A stretch of DNA of 64,000 bases from Symbiodinium natans (GCA_905221605.1 CAJNDS010002679.1:463501-527500), one strand, 5' to 3'; shown: positions 40,294 through 50,603, counted from the first letter of the stretch. Numbers and translations: made by a program. The notes: a model not told the origin generated them from the letters alone.

Positions 40294-40350
40294 GTGCAGG
40301 CAGAAAAGGCACTCAAAACCACGTGTGGAACACCGCACTACTGGCCGCAG
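40294..40350 (+). CDS. Protein kinase, activation-segment exon
   Basis: After CTCGCTGAG. VQAEKALKTTCGTPHYWPQ is subdomain VIII: TTCGTPHY is the T-loop with its phosphorylatable Thr, and WPQ stands where most kinases have (A/P)PE. The Glu-to-Gln reading may reflect an exon border at the last codon. Phase 0 with the DFG exon. Confidence 0.7.
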
Positions 40351-40699
40351 GGAGCTTAACAATCCAACTCCATGGCTTAGGGTTTAGGGTTTAGGGTTTA
40401 GGGCTTAGGGTTTAGGGTTTAGGTTTTAGGGTTTAGGATTTAGGTGTACTAAGGTTAGGTGGGTTTAGGGTCTGTATAAGAGTGCAGCGTTTAGGCTGTC
40501 AAGTTCGGGATTGGATGATCCAAATCGGCCTGAACTCAAAACCCTCAACCCTGTAAACCCTGTAATGCTGTAAACCCTTCAGCCCTGTAAACCAAAACTT
40601 TGTAAACCCCACACTCTGTAACACCACAGCCTAGAAAACCCTAAACCCTAAACCCTAAACCCTAAACCCTAAACCCTAAACCCTAAAACCTAAACTTAG

Positions 40700-40774
40700 G
40701 GAGATGGGTGAGGAGCTGGGCAGCTGCCTTTGCGCACCAGCACCTCACAAGGCCTTACGGAAGCTCTCTGCGGT
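40700..40774 (+). CDS. Putative micro-exon
   Basis: After AACTTAG. EMGEELGSCLCAPAPHKALR then KLSA. CCCTAAA array before, TTTAGGG array after. Might be a later kinase exon but shows no kinase motif. Confidence 0.45.
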
Positions 40775-41222
40775 TTAGGGTTTAGGGTTCAGGGTTTAGG
40801 GTTTAGGGTTTAGGGTTTAGGGTTTAGGGTTTAGGATAATCCAACGCCCAAAGACCGAGACTCTGAACCCTGGACCCTCAAACCAACTGTTGAGGCATGA
40901 GGGTGTGGTCTCTACGTCGGAGTGAAGGCCGAACTTCCCCCGAAGCCTCATTAGAGTCCACTTCTGGCATCTGAGTTCAATCCAAAACACTTTTCAATCC
41001 AAAACACTAGCAGGCTCGACCTCAAACCTAGACCCTAAACTCCCCTCCCTAAACCCTCACACCCTGGAGCCCTAAAACCCTAGAACCCTAACACTTTAAA
41101 ACCAAAAAAACGCAAGACCCTAAACCCTAAACTCCCCAAGCCCCGGAACAGACAAAGGCCTGAGATCTTCAACAACGAGTGCCAGGCTCTTTTCGGGGAT
41201 TCTGGGATTAAAGCCCTAAAAC

Positions 41223-41446
41223 CCCTAAACCCCAAACCCGAAACCCTATACCCTATACCCTAAACCCTAAACCTAAACCCTAAACCCTAAACCCTGAACC
41301 CTGAACCCTGAACCCTGAACCCTCAACCCTGAACCCTGAACCCTAAACCCTAAACCCTAAACCCTAAACCCTAAACCCTAAACCCTAAACCCTAAACCCT
41401 AAACCCTAAACCCTAAACCCTAAACCCTAAACCCTAAACCCAAACC
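41223..41446. repeat. CCCTAAA array with a CCCTGAA block
   Basis: About 30 units; seven consecutive CCCTGAA-type units (41292-41343) sit inside a CCCTAAA array. Confidence 0.96.
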
Positions 41447-41699
41447 GTACCACCCCTAGAAACCACAAGAATTGAAACAAGCGGCGTGCTGACCTAAGAT
41501 GCTCTGCAGACACGCCCCAAAGAGTCAAGCCAGCCCCTTCAGAGCAGCACACACCTCACCTCGACAGGGTTTAGGGTTTAGGGTTTCGGGTTTAAGGTTT
41601 AGGGTTTAGGGTTTGGGGTTTTCAGTGTAGGGTTTAGGGTTTAGGGATTGGGGATTTGGGTTTAGGGTCTACAAGGAGGATTTCTCGGCACAAAGGGAC

Positions 41700-41782
41700 C
41701 ATGGGCATGCGCAGCATTCAGAGATGGCGATGGCCCTCGGGGTAAATTGGACGTCTATACCTTCGGAAGTACGATGGCCCTG
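41700..41782 (+). CDS. Putative exon before family B element
   Basis: AAFRDGDGPRGKLDVYTFGS then TMAL, ending at CTG/GTAGCC, the left end of the element. The start is not defined. Confidence 0.35.
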
Positions 41783-41889
41783 GTAGCCCGGTGGTGCCCT
41801 TTTCCCTTTTTTGGTTCAAGGTTGCCTTTTTGAGCAAACTACCCACAAAAAGGGTGCCCTTATTGGAAGATGGTAGCTGGGCTACCAAG
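41780..41889. mobile_element. Family B element, copy 4
   Basis: GGTAGCCCGG and CTGGGCTACC are inverted at the ends; internal CCCTTTTTTGGTTCAAGG. Placed so that GT at 41783 and AG at 41888-41889 could be splice sites. Confidence 0.7.
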
Positions 41890-42007
41890 GAAGCACCATG
41901 CCCCGAAAGCCTCCTCCTAGACCCCAAGCTGTACACTATGGCACCTAAACACTGTGAGCTTGATATCCCGAAGTATCAGGGCGTATGGCCCCACTGCAGG
42001 GACTTTC
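41890..42007 (+). CDS. Putative exon after family B element
   Basis: EAPCPESLLLDPKLYTMAPK then HCELDIPKYQGVWPHCRDF. Phase 0 with the upstream piece. The longer ORF here reads through the element and is not trusted. Confidence 0.4.
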
Positions 42008-42623
42008 GTTTTTTTTTTCTTTTTTTTAAAGGTTTTGGGTTCGTTCGCAAACATGACCTGCGACCTTCCTTTTCTGATCCAGAGCTTAGAACGAGCAGTT
42101 TGTTTGGGAGTTACATGGTGCCAATATTTCACATGCGCATGTATAGGGCAGCGTCAACAGCACCTATCTCCGACCAAGACCGGAGCAGGTTCTGTGGTGG
42201 GGCACCCCATACACACTAAACCCTTTCTCCATAAATGCTAAACCCCAAGCCATGAGCTAACTTTGAGATCTGTCAAATGCAAGACTATAAGCCCGCAGCC
42301 ACAAACTTTAAGACGCTGGACGGCTCAGAAGAGTCTGCACTGCGGCAACAGGGGGGGCGGGAACCCAGTTCTTAACAAATGCCCTCAACCCCAAGCCCCC
42401 CAAACCCCGGCAAAACCCTAAACCCGACAGCCCTTGCAAACAAAATCCTACCTGAAGAGCAAAAGGGAGTCCCTCAAAGCTCTAAGTATCAACCCGAAGC
42501 CCGGACCCTTTACAACCCCCAACGTCCGATACTTTACAACCTAATCCCCAAACCCTAAACCCTAAACCCTAAACACTAAACCCTAAACCCTAAACCCCAA
42601 ACCCCAAACCCCAAACCCAAGCC
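42008..42623. other. Unique sequence, no firm gene
   Basis: T-rich run at 42008-42028, mixed ORFs on both strands, sparse CCCTAAA derivatives toward the end. Confidence 0.4.
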
Positions 42624-42692
42624 ATGCCGGGCCGACTGGCTTCCTTGTTCCCGGCCGGGGGAGAGGCACCTGGTGTGCTTCTCTCTTGGGGC
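42624..42692 (+). CDS. Putative micro-exon
   Basis: MPGRLASLFPAGGEAPGVLL then SWG; CCCTAAA-type sequence before, TTTAGGG array after. Confidence 0.45.
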
Positions 42693-43279
42693 TTCGGGTT
42701 TAGGGGTTTAGGGTTTAGGGTTTAGGGATTAGGGATTTAGGGTTTAGGGTTTAGGGTTTAGGGTTTAGGGTTTAGGGTTTAGGGTTTAGGGATTTAGGGT
42801 TTAGGGTTTAGGGTTTGGGGCTGAGGGTTCTCTGACCCCTAAACCCTTAACTCATGGGACTCTACATTGGACCCCTTAGGCCTTTTGTTTCTTTCTCTCT
42901 CTCTCTCTCTCTCTCGCTCTGGATGTTGGTGGAGAAGAGCAGCTGTGGCGGACCAAGATTTCTTACTCATCTTCATGCTGATGCCAATCTCTGAGAGCTT
43001 GCGGCCGAAAGTGTTTTTTTGTTTTCATTTCGGGGCTCCGGGTTGTAAGCTTCCTGGATCAGGGTTTAGATGTTTTCGCATTGAAGCCCTAAACCCTAAA
43101 CACGAAACCCAGTAAGCACCAACTTAACGCCCACTTCCTCCAACAGTGGGGTGGCGGCTTTAGGGTTAAACCCGGCACACCAGAGTTGCCCAAACCCTAA
43201 ACCCTAAACCCTAAACCCCAAACCCCAATACCTAATAACCCTAAGCCCTAAACCCTATATACTATAAGTACCGAAACCC

Positions 43280-43333
43280 GTCCTGGAGGAGCTTGCAGAC
43301 CACGGCTGGCAGGCGCCCGGGCAGAGCTGGGGC
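43280..43333 (+). CDS. Putative micro-exon with GT donor
   Basis: VLEELADHGWQAPGQSWG ending at GGC/GTGGGT; TTTAGGG array follows. Confidence 0.5.
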
Positions 43334-43572
43334 GTGGGTTTAGGGTTTAGGGTTTAGGGTTTAGGGTTTAGGATTTAGGGTTTAGGATTTAGGGTTTAGG
43401 GTTTAGGGTTTAGGGTTTAATTAGTAATTCGGGATAATGGTTTAGGGTTTGGGGGTTTAGGGGTTTAGGATTTTTGGGTTTAAGGGTTTACGGTTTAGGG
43501 GTTTGGGGTTTAGGGTTTAGAGTTGAAGTTCTACAAGGTCAAGGCTTTCTGGTTTACAGCGCTTAGGGTTAT

Positions 43573-43697
43573 AAACGTAACCCTAAACCCTCAACCCTCA
43601 ACCCTCAACCCTAAACCCTAAACCCTAAACCCTAAACCCTAAACCCTAAACCCTAAACCCTAAACCCTAAACCCTAAACCCTAAACCCTAAACCCTA
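43573..43697. repeat. CCCTAAA array
   Basis: About eighteen units, the first few CCCTCAA. Confidence 0.97.
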
Positions 43698-43698
43698 G

Positions 43699-43762
43699 CT
43701 TTCCGAGGGCCTCTTGCGACCGACTCGCGGAGCAGAGTTTCTCTTTGCCGGTGGCGAGGCTG
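43699..43762 (+). CDS. Putative micro-exon
   Basis: The array's last CCCTAG provides the acceptor. FPRASCDRLAEQSFSLPVAR, then TTAGGG. Confidence 0.5.
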
Positions 43763-44065
43763 CTTAGGGTTCAAGGGTTTAGGGTTTAGGGTTTAGGGTT
43801 TAGGGTTTAGGGTTTCGGGATCAACAAGCAGGGGGGACGTGGTGAGAATGAGGCATTGGGCCTCGAGTTTGAGCAGGGTTCAGGGTTTTTTTTTTGGATT
43901 TTGGGGGCTAAGGGATTGGGATTTGGGATTCAGGGGCGGAGCTGCCCCAAGCCCTATAAACCTCAGACCCTAAACCCGAAACCCTAAGCCCTAAACCCTA
44001 AGCCCTAAACCCTAAACCCTAAACCCTAAACCCGAAGTCGTCTGAAGTTGCCTTCGCCACTGCAG

Positions 44066-44107
44066 TTTGCTCAGCCGCGGGTCTCGCAAGTGACACTCCT
44101 ACACGGC
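44066..44107 (+). CDS. Putative micro-exon
   Basis: After GCCACTGCAG. FAQPRVSQVTLLHG. Confidence 0.4.
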
Positions 44108-44235
44108 CCAAAACCCCAACAACCCTAAACCCTAAACCCGAAACCTTAAGGGCTCAGGAGCTGTCCTTCTAAGGGTTGAAACCAGGGCCAACTCGTAGAT
44201 TTTTCTTGCACCCTGGTTTAGGCCTCCGGCTGCAG

Positions 44236-44268
44236 TTTCCGCATCCTGGCTGCGATGTTGACCCGAAG
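44236..44268 (+). CDS. Putative micro-exon
   Basis: After CCGGCTGCAG. FPHPGCDVDPK then a TTTAGGG array. Confidence 0.4.
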
Positions 44269-44580
44269 GGTTTAGGGTTTAGGGTTTGGGGTTTAGGGTT
44301 TAGGGTTTGGGGTTTAGGGTTTGGGGTTTAGGGTTTAGGGTTTAGGGTTCAGGGTCCCTGGGTCCCTGGGTCCCTGGACCCGATTTTGGTTCATACCGGT
44401 GGCCCTGAACTTATACAAACCCTCGAAGTCCACCGAAGTGCGCCTTAAACCTGGGGGTTGGGTTTAGGGTGTAGGGTTTAGGGTTTAGGGTTTAGATGGG
44501 AGATGGGTTTAGGGTTTAGGGTTTAGGGTTAGGGTTTAGGGTAACTGTGTAGTTAGTTGGTGGTTTAGGGCACTAGGCCC

Positions 44581-44930
44581 TTGCCCTTGGGACGTGTTAT
44601 TTGTTTCCTTCTTGGGCCTAAGAGGATCTTGCTTTCGTGGGTTTGGGGCTTATTCGGCTTCAAGGTCAGCAAAGTTTTCGGATGCTTGAGGGGCTGCTGG
44701 TCTGTGGCTTCGTCTCAACTGGAACGAATGCGGAAAGCTTGGCAGACTACTGGGCAATCCTTCGAGAGCTATGCTGCTCTTCGTCAAGAGGGATGGCCAG
44801 CTCTTTTCAGTGTTCCAAGACGTTGGGACGGCCATGGATGTGGGAAGTTATGAACAGAGGCTGCGGTTGAGATGCATGGATCAAAGAACATCATGATGAC
44901 AAGCAGAATTCCTGCATGCCGATGGAGACG
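44581..44930 (+). other. Island with open frames, unresolved
   Basis: Two + frames are open; one reads QLERMRKAWQTTGQSFESYA then ALRQEG, the other NAESLADYWAILRELCCSSS. Probably part of an exon; the frame cannot be chosen by eye. Confidence 0.35.
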
Positions 44931-45146
44931 TGTGAACCCCCGAAACCATGACCCCTAAAGCCGAAACCGTCCACCCTCAACTGAACCCTCAACCCAAACC
45001 CTCAACGCCTTACATGGGGTCCGTGGGCAGCGTGGCAAGTAAAGGAAGCTTGGGGTGCTTAAGCTTTGCAAGTGACTGCTTTTCGGATCTGAGGGCTGCG
45101 TGGTGGGTTTGGGCTTGGGGTTTTTGCCAGGCCTACACCATCCTAC

Positions 45147-45357
45147 ACCCCTAAACCCTTAACCCTTAAACCCTTAACCCTAAACCCTAAACCCTTAACC
45201 CTTAACCCTTAAACCCTTAAACCCTTAAACCCTTAAACCCTTAAACCCTTAAACCCTTAAACCCTTAAACCCTTAAACCCTTAAACCCTTAAACCCTTAA
45301 ACCCTTAAACCCTTAAACCCTTAAACCCTTAAACCCTTAAACCCTTAAACCCTTAGG
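45147..45357. repeat. CCCTTAAA octamer array
   Basis: Over 20 near-identical octamers AAACCCTT, a homogenised derivative of CCCTAAA. Confidence 0.97.
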
Positions 45358-45513
45358 GTTTGGGGTTTAGGCTTGGCTTAGGACTTAGGCACTTGAAGGG
45401 GTTTAAGGAGTGTCTCTTGAAGCCACTCAGGCCCTTTGCGGAGAGATCCGCTTTGGCCCACATCCTTTGAGGTGCCTGGCCAGCGATGTCATGTTGGAAC
45501 AAAATCTGGGTTT

Positions 45514-45606
45514 TGGAGTACTATACTTTAATGCTTGTTTTGCTTCTGGGTTCCTTTTCTAGCTACTTTTGCCTGAAAAGTATATGCTTTTTTCCAGGGT
45601 CTACTC
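45514..45606. mobile_element. Family D element, copy 2
   Basis: GGA GTACTATACTTTAAT to TATATGCTTTTTTCCAGG; collinear with 27028-27120. Confidence 0.6.
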
Positions 45607-45937
45607 GAAGTAGGGAAATGCCCCCTAAAGCCTGAACCCAAGCCAAAGCCCAAACAACGCCTAGAAAGCCCAACAAAGCACCAGAAGCGCAAAGCACCTA
45701 AAATTGCCCCAAGTATCCCAACACCCCCAACAGATCGCAGGGCAGGCCACTTCTCTTGTGGGAGGGGGGAGAGCTTTGGGCTTGGAATCCGGGAGCTAGC
45801 TGTTGCTTGGTTTTGGAGATCATCCTTAAGTAGGGCCCTGTATATAATTACCCTTTAAGGGATTCTGTTGGGCACCTCATTCCCTCATTCTCTACGAAGA
45901 ACCAGCCCCTTTTACGCCGTGAGGGCCCCCAAAGCAC

Positions 45938-45997
45938 ATGGTTCAGGCTGAGAAGGAGGTCGAGGAGGACAGTGGCATCCCTGCTCCTGCGATATTG
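45938..45997 (+). CDS. Putative micro-exon
   Basis: MVQAEKEVEEDSGIPAPAIL, just upstream of a G run and TTTAGGG-type sequence. Confidence 0.4.
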
Positions 45998-46546
45998 CGG
46001 GGGGGGGGGTAGGGATTTAAGGTTTAGGCTTTGGTTTAGGGTTTAGCGTAGGGTTTTGGGCTTTGGGCTTGGGTGTCCAGATCTCCGGGGAAGAGTTGCT
46101 GAAAGGATCAGAAACCAGACGGCAAGCACCTAGCACATTCGGGAGTCGAGTAAATCGCCTTCCTTCGTCAGTATTCTCCGTATCGAAAGGTTCCCGAGGT
46201 TTTTCCTAAACCGTAAACCCTAAACCCTAAGCCCTAAACCCTAAGCCCTAAACCCTAAGCCCTAAACCCGAAACCCTAAACCCTAGACAGTTTAGGGACC
46301 GCCTTGAGCCCAAGGGCCTGTCAGGGCCCAGGACGGGCGTTCAACATTTTCACCCTTGGTGCACCCTTGAGCCCGAAACCCTAACTTCACGCTGCACATG
46401 TTTCGAGGTTTTGAGGCCTGCAGAGTTTCAAGCCGCAAATGGGACCATGAGCCCTTGGGCCCTAAACCCTGAGCCCTAGCCCTAAACCCTAATCCCTAGC
46501 CCTAAACCCTAAACCCTTGCGGCTTTTGACTTTCTCTCCCAACGCC

Positions 46547-46637
46547 TCCAATAACTACCTGAGAAAGCATAAGCAAAACCTCGTCACAGGAGCCAGCACC
46601 GGAGCCTTTCCCACAGTGGCGGCCTTGGAATTCGGGG
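46547..46637 (+). CDS. Putative exon
   Basis: SNNYLRKHKQNLVTGASTGA then FPTVAALEFG; CCCTAAA upstream. Confidence 0.4.
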
Positions 46638-46929
46638 GGGCTGATCCTGAACCAAGGAAGCATCGATCCCAAACCAGCTGACGCAACCCCCCCTGGAAAG
46701 TTTTCTTGTGTCTACAAGTCCCAAATGGGGAACGAGAAGGTTTCGCCCCTTGTTTTGCGTGGCCCTAAACCCGAAACCCTAAACCCTATTAGCGCTATAA
46801 ACCCGATAAACACTGTAAACCTTATAAACCCTATAAACCCTATAAACCCTAAACCCTATAGACCCTGTAACCCCTGTAACCCCTATAAACCCTATGAACC
46901 CTATAAACCCTAAACCCTGTAGGCTCAAA

Positions 46930-46991
46930 GCCCTGCAAGGGACTGCCAAGTGGAGCTGCGTCCTGATGAGCCGCGTGCCTGCGAGCAGCGA
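46930..46991 (+). CDS. Putative micro-exon
   Basis: ALQGTAKWSCVLMSRVPASS, then GATGGGTGA; a GT donor (GGTGAAC) is available. Confidence 0.4.
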
Positions 46992-47413
46992 TGGGTGAAC
47001 TGGTGCCAGGCGTGAGGGGCCACAGCGCATTTTGAGTTTCGGGTTTAGGGTTATAAGGGTTGCTGTATAGGGTTTCGGGTGAAAAGGGTTTGTAGGGTTA
47101 AAAGGGTTCTTCAGATTAACAGGGCTTATAGAATTTTCAGGTTTTAAGGGTTTTGGGTTTAGGGTGTGTTATGTGCATTGGCAAGTAGTCGGACGGCTGG
47201 AAGTACACCCATTCCCTTTTTCGGGGTTAGGTACATGAAGCCCCAAATGGTGGCTGACCTAGAGAACCACGCAATGCTGTAAGTGTGGGGAGAATGTTCG
47301 GGATTAGGACGGGTTAGTTTCTAGGACATGGCAAGGTTGCGGTGTTCGCTGTCGAGTGCTTGGACTCTTGGCTGCCTAAACCCTAAACCCTAAACCCTAA
47401 ACCCTGTGCAGCA

Positions 47414-47485
47414 AGCTGCTCCTGCCAGGATGAATGCCGAGCCCACTACGGCAAGAAGAAGAGCCGCGGATTGGATCTGAAGTAG
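47414..47485 (+). CDS. Putative exon with stop
   Basis: After CTGTGCAGCA. SCSCQDECRAHYGKKKSRGL then DLK and TAG. CCCTAAA array upstream. Confidence 0.5.
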   Translation, partial: SCSCQDECRAHYGKKKSRGLDLK

Positions 47486-48192
47486 GAAGGGACATGAAGC
47501 TGTGCAAGTGTCGGATCCCCACTAGACGACGGAGCTGAAGGGCGTGCGTTGGGGTTCCCGGGAACCTTGTGTCCCTTTTAGGATTTCGTTACACGGCAAC
47601 AGGGTACCTTGCAATTCCTAGGCCTTTTGGGAAATTCTGGCTGAGGTCAAAAGAGTTTTTCGTTGGTACCCGAAGTGTTTAACTTAAACCCTAAACGCCT
47701 TAAACCCTGCAGCCCGGAACCAAGCAACTTCCCTGAAGCTCACGCCACCAAACGCCCAAGCCAAGACCCACCTCAACCTTATAAGCCATACACTCAAGCT
47801 CCCTGTCCTCAAAGACGGCGGTCCCCAAATAAACTCCCCCGAAATCCCTGGAAACTCCCAAAAACCCCCAAGCCGCCTTCTCCCTCCGCACACCTGAAAC
47901 CCTTGACCTATTTGGGGGCTTATACGATACTAGGGTACCTTCTTGGGGTCCTTCTTTTTTCAGGGAATCCTACTATGCGGCAGGTCTATATTCAGGCTCG
48001 CTAACCCTCGCAACCTCCGATTTGGGTAAGGGGCCAGAAGTACATGCAAGGAAGGCGCTGTACCAGGGACCGGACCGAGAAGCCTGCAACTTGGCGTTGG
48101 GAGGTGTTGGTTGGCATTGTTTACGGTTTAGGGTTTAGGGTTTAGGGTTCAGGGCTGAGGGGCAATCATTTAGGGTCCCTATTTCCTAAAGT
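47486..48192. other. Unique sequence, no firm gene
   Basis: ORFs on both strands at 47663-48004 without features; an A/T-rich block at 47925-48000 may be an element remnant. Confidence 0.4.
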
Positions 48193-48297
48193 GTGTTCGT
48201 TGCGTATTTGCCACAAGGGGAGCTTCAAAGAAAGTGCATACAAGCAGATTTCGTGCTAACTCGCCGTGGCATCGCAACACCAGTGCATGTGGAAGGG
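48193..48297 (+). CDS. Putative exon
   Basis: 35 codons: VFVAYLPQGELQRKCIQADF then VLTRRGIATPVHVEG. A TTTAGGG array follows immediately. One of the most convincing islands. Confidence 0.55.
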
Positions 48298-48341
48298 TTT
48301 TTAGGGTTTAGGGTTTAGGGTTTAGGGCCGCACCTTCGCAG

Positions 48342-48431
48342 AAGCCAAGGCTACAACGCTGCCCGGCCGAAGAATGCCTGGGCGTGTTTGTGATTTGCTG
48401 TTTGGAGCTGATGGAGTTGTTGGAACCCTAA
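48342..48431 (+). CDS. Putative exon with stop
   Basis: After CCTTCGCAG. KPRLQRCPAEECLGVFVICC then LELMELLEP and TAA, the end lying in the first CCCTAAA unit. Confidence 0.5.
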   Translation, partial: KPRLQRCPAEECLGVFVICCLELMELLEP

Positions 48432-48802
48432 ACCCCCAATCCCTAAACCCTAATCCCTAAACTCTAAACCCTAAACCCTAGACCCTAAACCCTAAACCCA
48501 AATTTGGAGTGGAGTCTAGGATTTCGCGGACACCGGGCTTCTTGCTCTTTACGTGTACTCAATGTATGGCGCTTCCGCCGAGCAAGCCAGGAGACTAATA
48601 AGCCCACAACCAAAAACGCTAGACGGTTTAGGGCTGACATCCAAAACCATGGACTTGATTTCCTGAAGCGCCAAATCCTTATGCGCCGGCGTGCACGTCC
48701 CAAAAGTGGTGCCTGAGCCCTAAAATCCCAAACCCTATCAGCCGTAAACCCTATAAACCATCAACCCTCAACCCTAAACCGTAAACCCTTATGTAGCAAC
48801 CG

Positions 48803-48883
48803 AAGGCCTGCATCTCACACTGTGTGCTTGGCCGCGACGCGGAAGGGCGTGCTCGACCCATGTGCCTCGGGGGAGTGGCTGAG
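48803..48883 (+). CDS. Putative micro-exon
   Basis: KACISHCVLGRDAEGRARPM then CLGGVAE between CCCTAAA and TTTAGGG arrays. Confidence 0.5.
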
Positions 48884-49020
48884 GGTTTAGGGCTTAGGGT
48901 TTAGGGTTTAGGGTTTGGGGTTTGGGGTTTGGGGTTTGGGGTGTAGGGCCTGGGATTTAGGATGTAGGGTTTACATGGCTTTTCGGGCTGAGGGTTCCCG
49001 CCTTCGGAGCTATAGGGTTT

Positions 49021-49135
49021 ACTTGTATAAGTACAGTTATAAGTAAACCCTAAACCCTAAACCCTAAACCCTAAACCCTAAACCCTAAACCCTAAACCCT
49101 TAGAAGTACAGGTATAATTGCTTCATAAGTACCAT
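49021..49135. mobile_element. AT element interrupted by a CCCTAAA array
   Basis: TACTTGTATAAGTACAGTTATAAG before, and AAGTACAGGTATAATTGCTT after, a CCCTAAA array (49046-49101). The two halves pair and resemble 6357-6470. Confidence 0.5.
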
Positions 49136-49139
49136 GAAC

Positions 49140-49224
49140 CTCCAAGTAGCGGCTTGTGTACGGGGTCCATACCTAGGACGGGAGGCCTCCCGGCACCTGG
49201 CGGCTTCTCTGGGGAACCCTGCAG
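49140..49224 (+). CDS. Putative exon with GT donor
   Basis: LQVAACVRGPYLGREASRHL then AASLGNPA, ending at GCAG/GTACCC. Confidence 0.55.
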
Positions 49225-49622
49225 GTACCCTCAACCCGAAAAACCCCAAACCCTAACTCCTAAACCCTAAACCCTAAACCCCAAACCCTAAACCCCAAAC
49301 CCTAAACCTGAAACCCTAAACCCTAAACCCCAAACCCTAAACCCTGAACCTTTTTACTCTTAGGCATCTGGGAAGCAAAAGTCCATGATCCCTAAACTGA
49401 GTAGTAGAGTAGGTAACCTTTTAACCTTTTTGGGGCCATCATATTTCCCTTACAATCCCGAAGGTCAACCTTTACACCCTAAACCCTAAACCCTAAACCC
49501 TAAACTCCAGGATACTGGACAACTAAGTAAACTCACATCAAAACTCCTTCCCGGCACTCCTGCGAGGCGATTTGTGTCCAGGGTCTAGGCATTTAGGGTT
49601 TAGGATTTAGGATTTAGGGTCA

Positions 49623-49703
49623 GATGGAATTTCCGAGCTGGCTGCCGTGCTGAGGTGCCCATTGCAGCTGCTTGGCCCACACTCCTTCATAGCGAGCCCG
49701 CCG
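49623..49703 (+). CDS. Putative exon
   Basis: DGISELAAVLRCPLQLLGPH then SFIASPP. Confidence 0.45.
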
Positions 49704-49889
49704 CGGGTTTGGGGTTATTGGGGTCGGGGGCGAACTGATGGCAGGCCCCTGAGCCGAAGAGGGTTCATTTAGGGTTTAGGGTTTTAGGGTTTAGGGTACA
49801 CGGGCCCATATCCACGTCATGGGCCCCTTTTCGTTTTAAATGTGTTGTGTTTTCATTGTCAATTTTGTCGTTTTTTGCTCGAGCCACAT

Positions 49890-49937
49890 AGTGTGTGTGT
49901 GTGTGTGTGTGCGTGTGTGTGTGTGATTGTGTGTGTG
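49890..49937. repeat. (GT)n microsatellite
   Basis: GT/GC dinucleotides; the His/Thr-rich minus ORF is an artefact. Confidence 0.96.
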
Positions 49938-50037
49938 CGCGCTTCCCAAACAGGCCGTGCACCCTCAAGGCCAGAAGACCGAAGCGCCTACAAGCCAGAC
50001 ACTCTCTACAAGCTCTGAGTATGCAAGCCCCAGCAGC

Positions 50038-50132
50038 TTGGGATGTTCCCCCTTATGCTAGCAGTCCTTAGTAGGGATTCTAGTACCCCCGATTCTAATC
50101 CTGATTAAGAACTGGCCATAAAGAAGCACATT
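50038..50132. mobile_element. Family A element, copy 3 (right end decayed)
   Basis: TTGGGATGTTCCCCCTTATG and GCAGTCCTTAGTAGGGATTC are conserved; the right terminus is not. Confidence 0.6.
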
Positions 50133-50525
50133 GCTTCCGCAAGCTCTCGACTTGCACCTTTGGTTTAGGGTTTAGGGTATGGGGTTTAGGGTTTAGGGTG
50201 TTTGGGGGGTGGGGTGAGCATGGGCTGACGGCCGTTCAGGGTTTAGGGGTTCAGGGCTTCTGGTTTGGGTTTTCGGGTTTAGGGCTTCGGGCTGAAGGAG
50301 GGTGCAGGGGGGGGGCGGGGGGGTTGCTTCCAGATATTTTTAAAGGTTTTTTTGCGAGCTCTGCGTTTAAGCGCGACCAAATTAAACTCATGTGGAGCTC
50401 CGGCCTGTTTTCCCAACCCTGAACCCTAAACAATAAATCCTAAACCCTAAACCCTAAACAATAAATCCTAAACCCTAAACCCTAAACCCTAAACCCTAAA
50501 CCCTAAACCCTAAACCCTTGAACGT

Positions 50526-50603
50526 GAACCTCCCCTTGCAAAGATGTCTCATGATGTGAGGAATGGCTACTCTGTACCTTGGCTGCCCTTTTTAAGGTCT
50601 CAG
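50526..50603 (+). CDS. Putative exon
   Basis: EPPLAKMSHDVRNGYSVPWL then PFLRSQ after a CCCTAAA array. Confidence 0.4.

Noticed and set aside
46725-47030. ORFs with NPINP or VYRVYR repeats
   Set aside because: Produced by CCCTATAAA-type repeats; the many ORFs ending LNPKP likewise translate CCCTAAA arrays.
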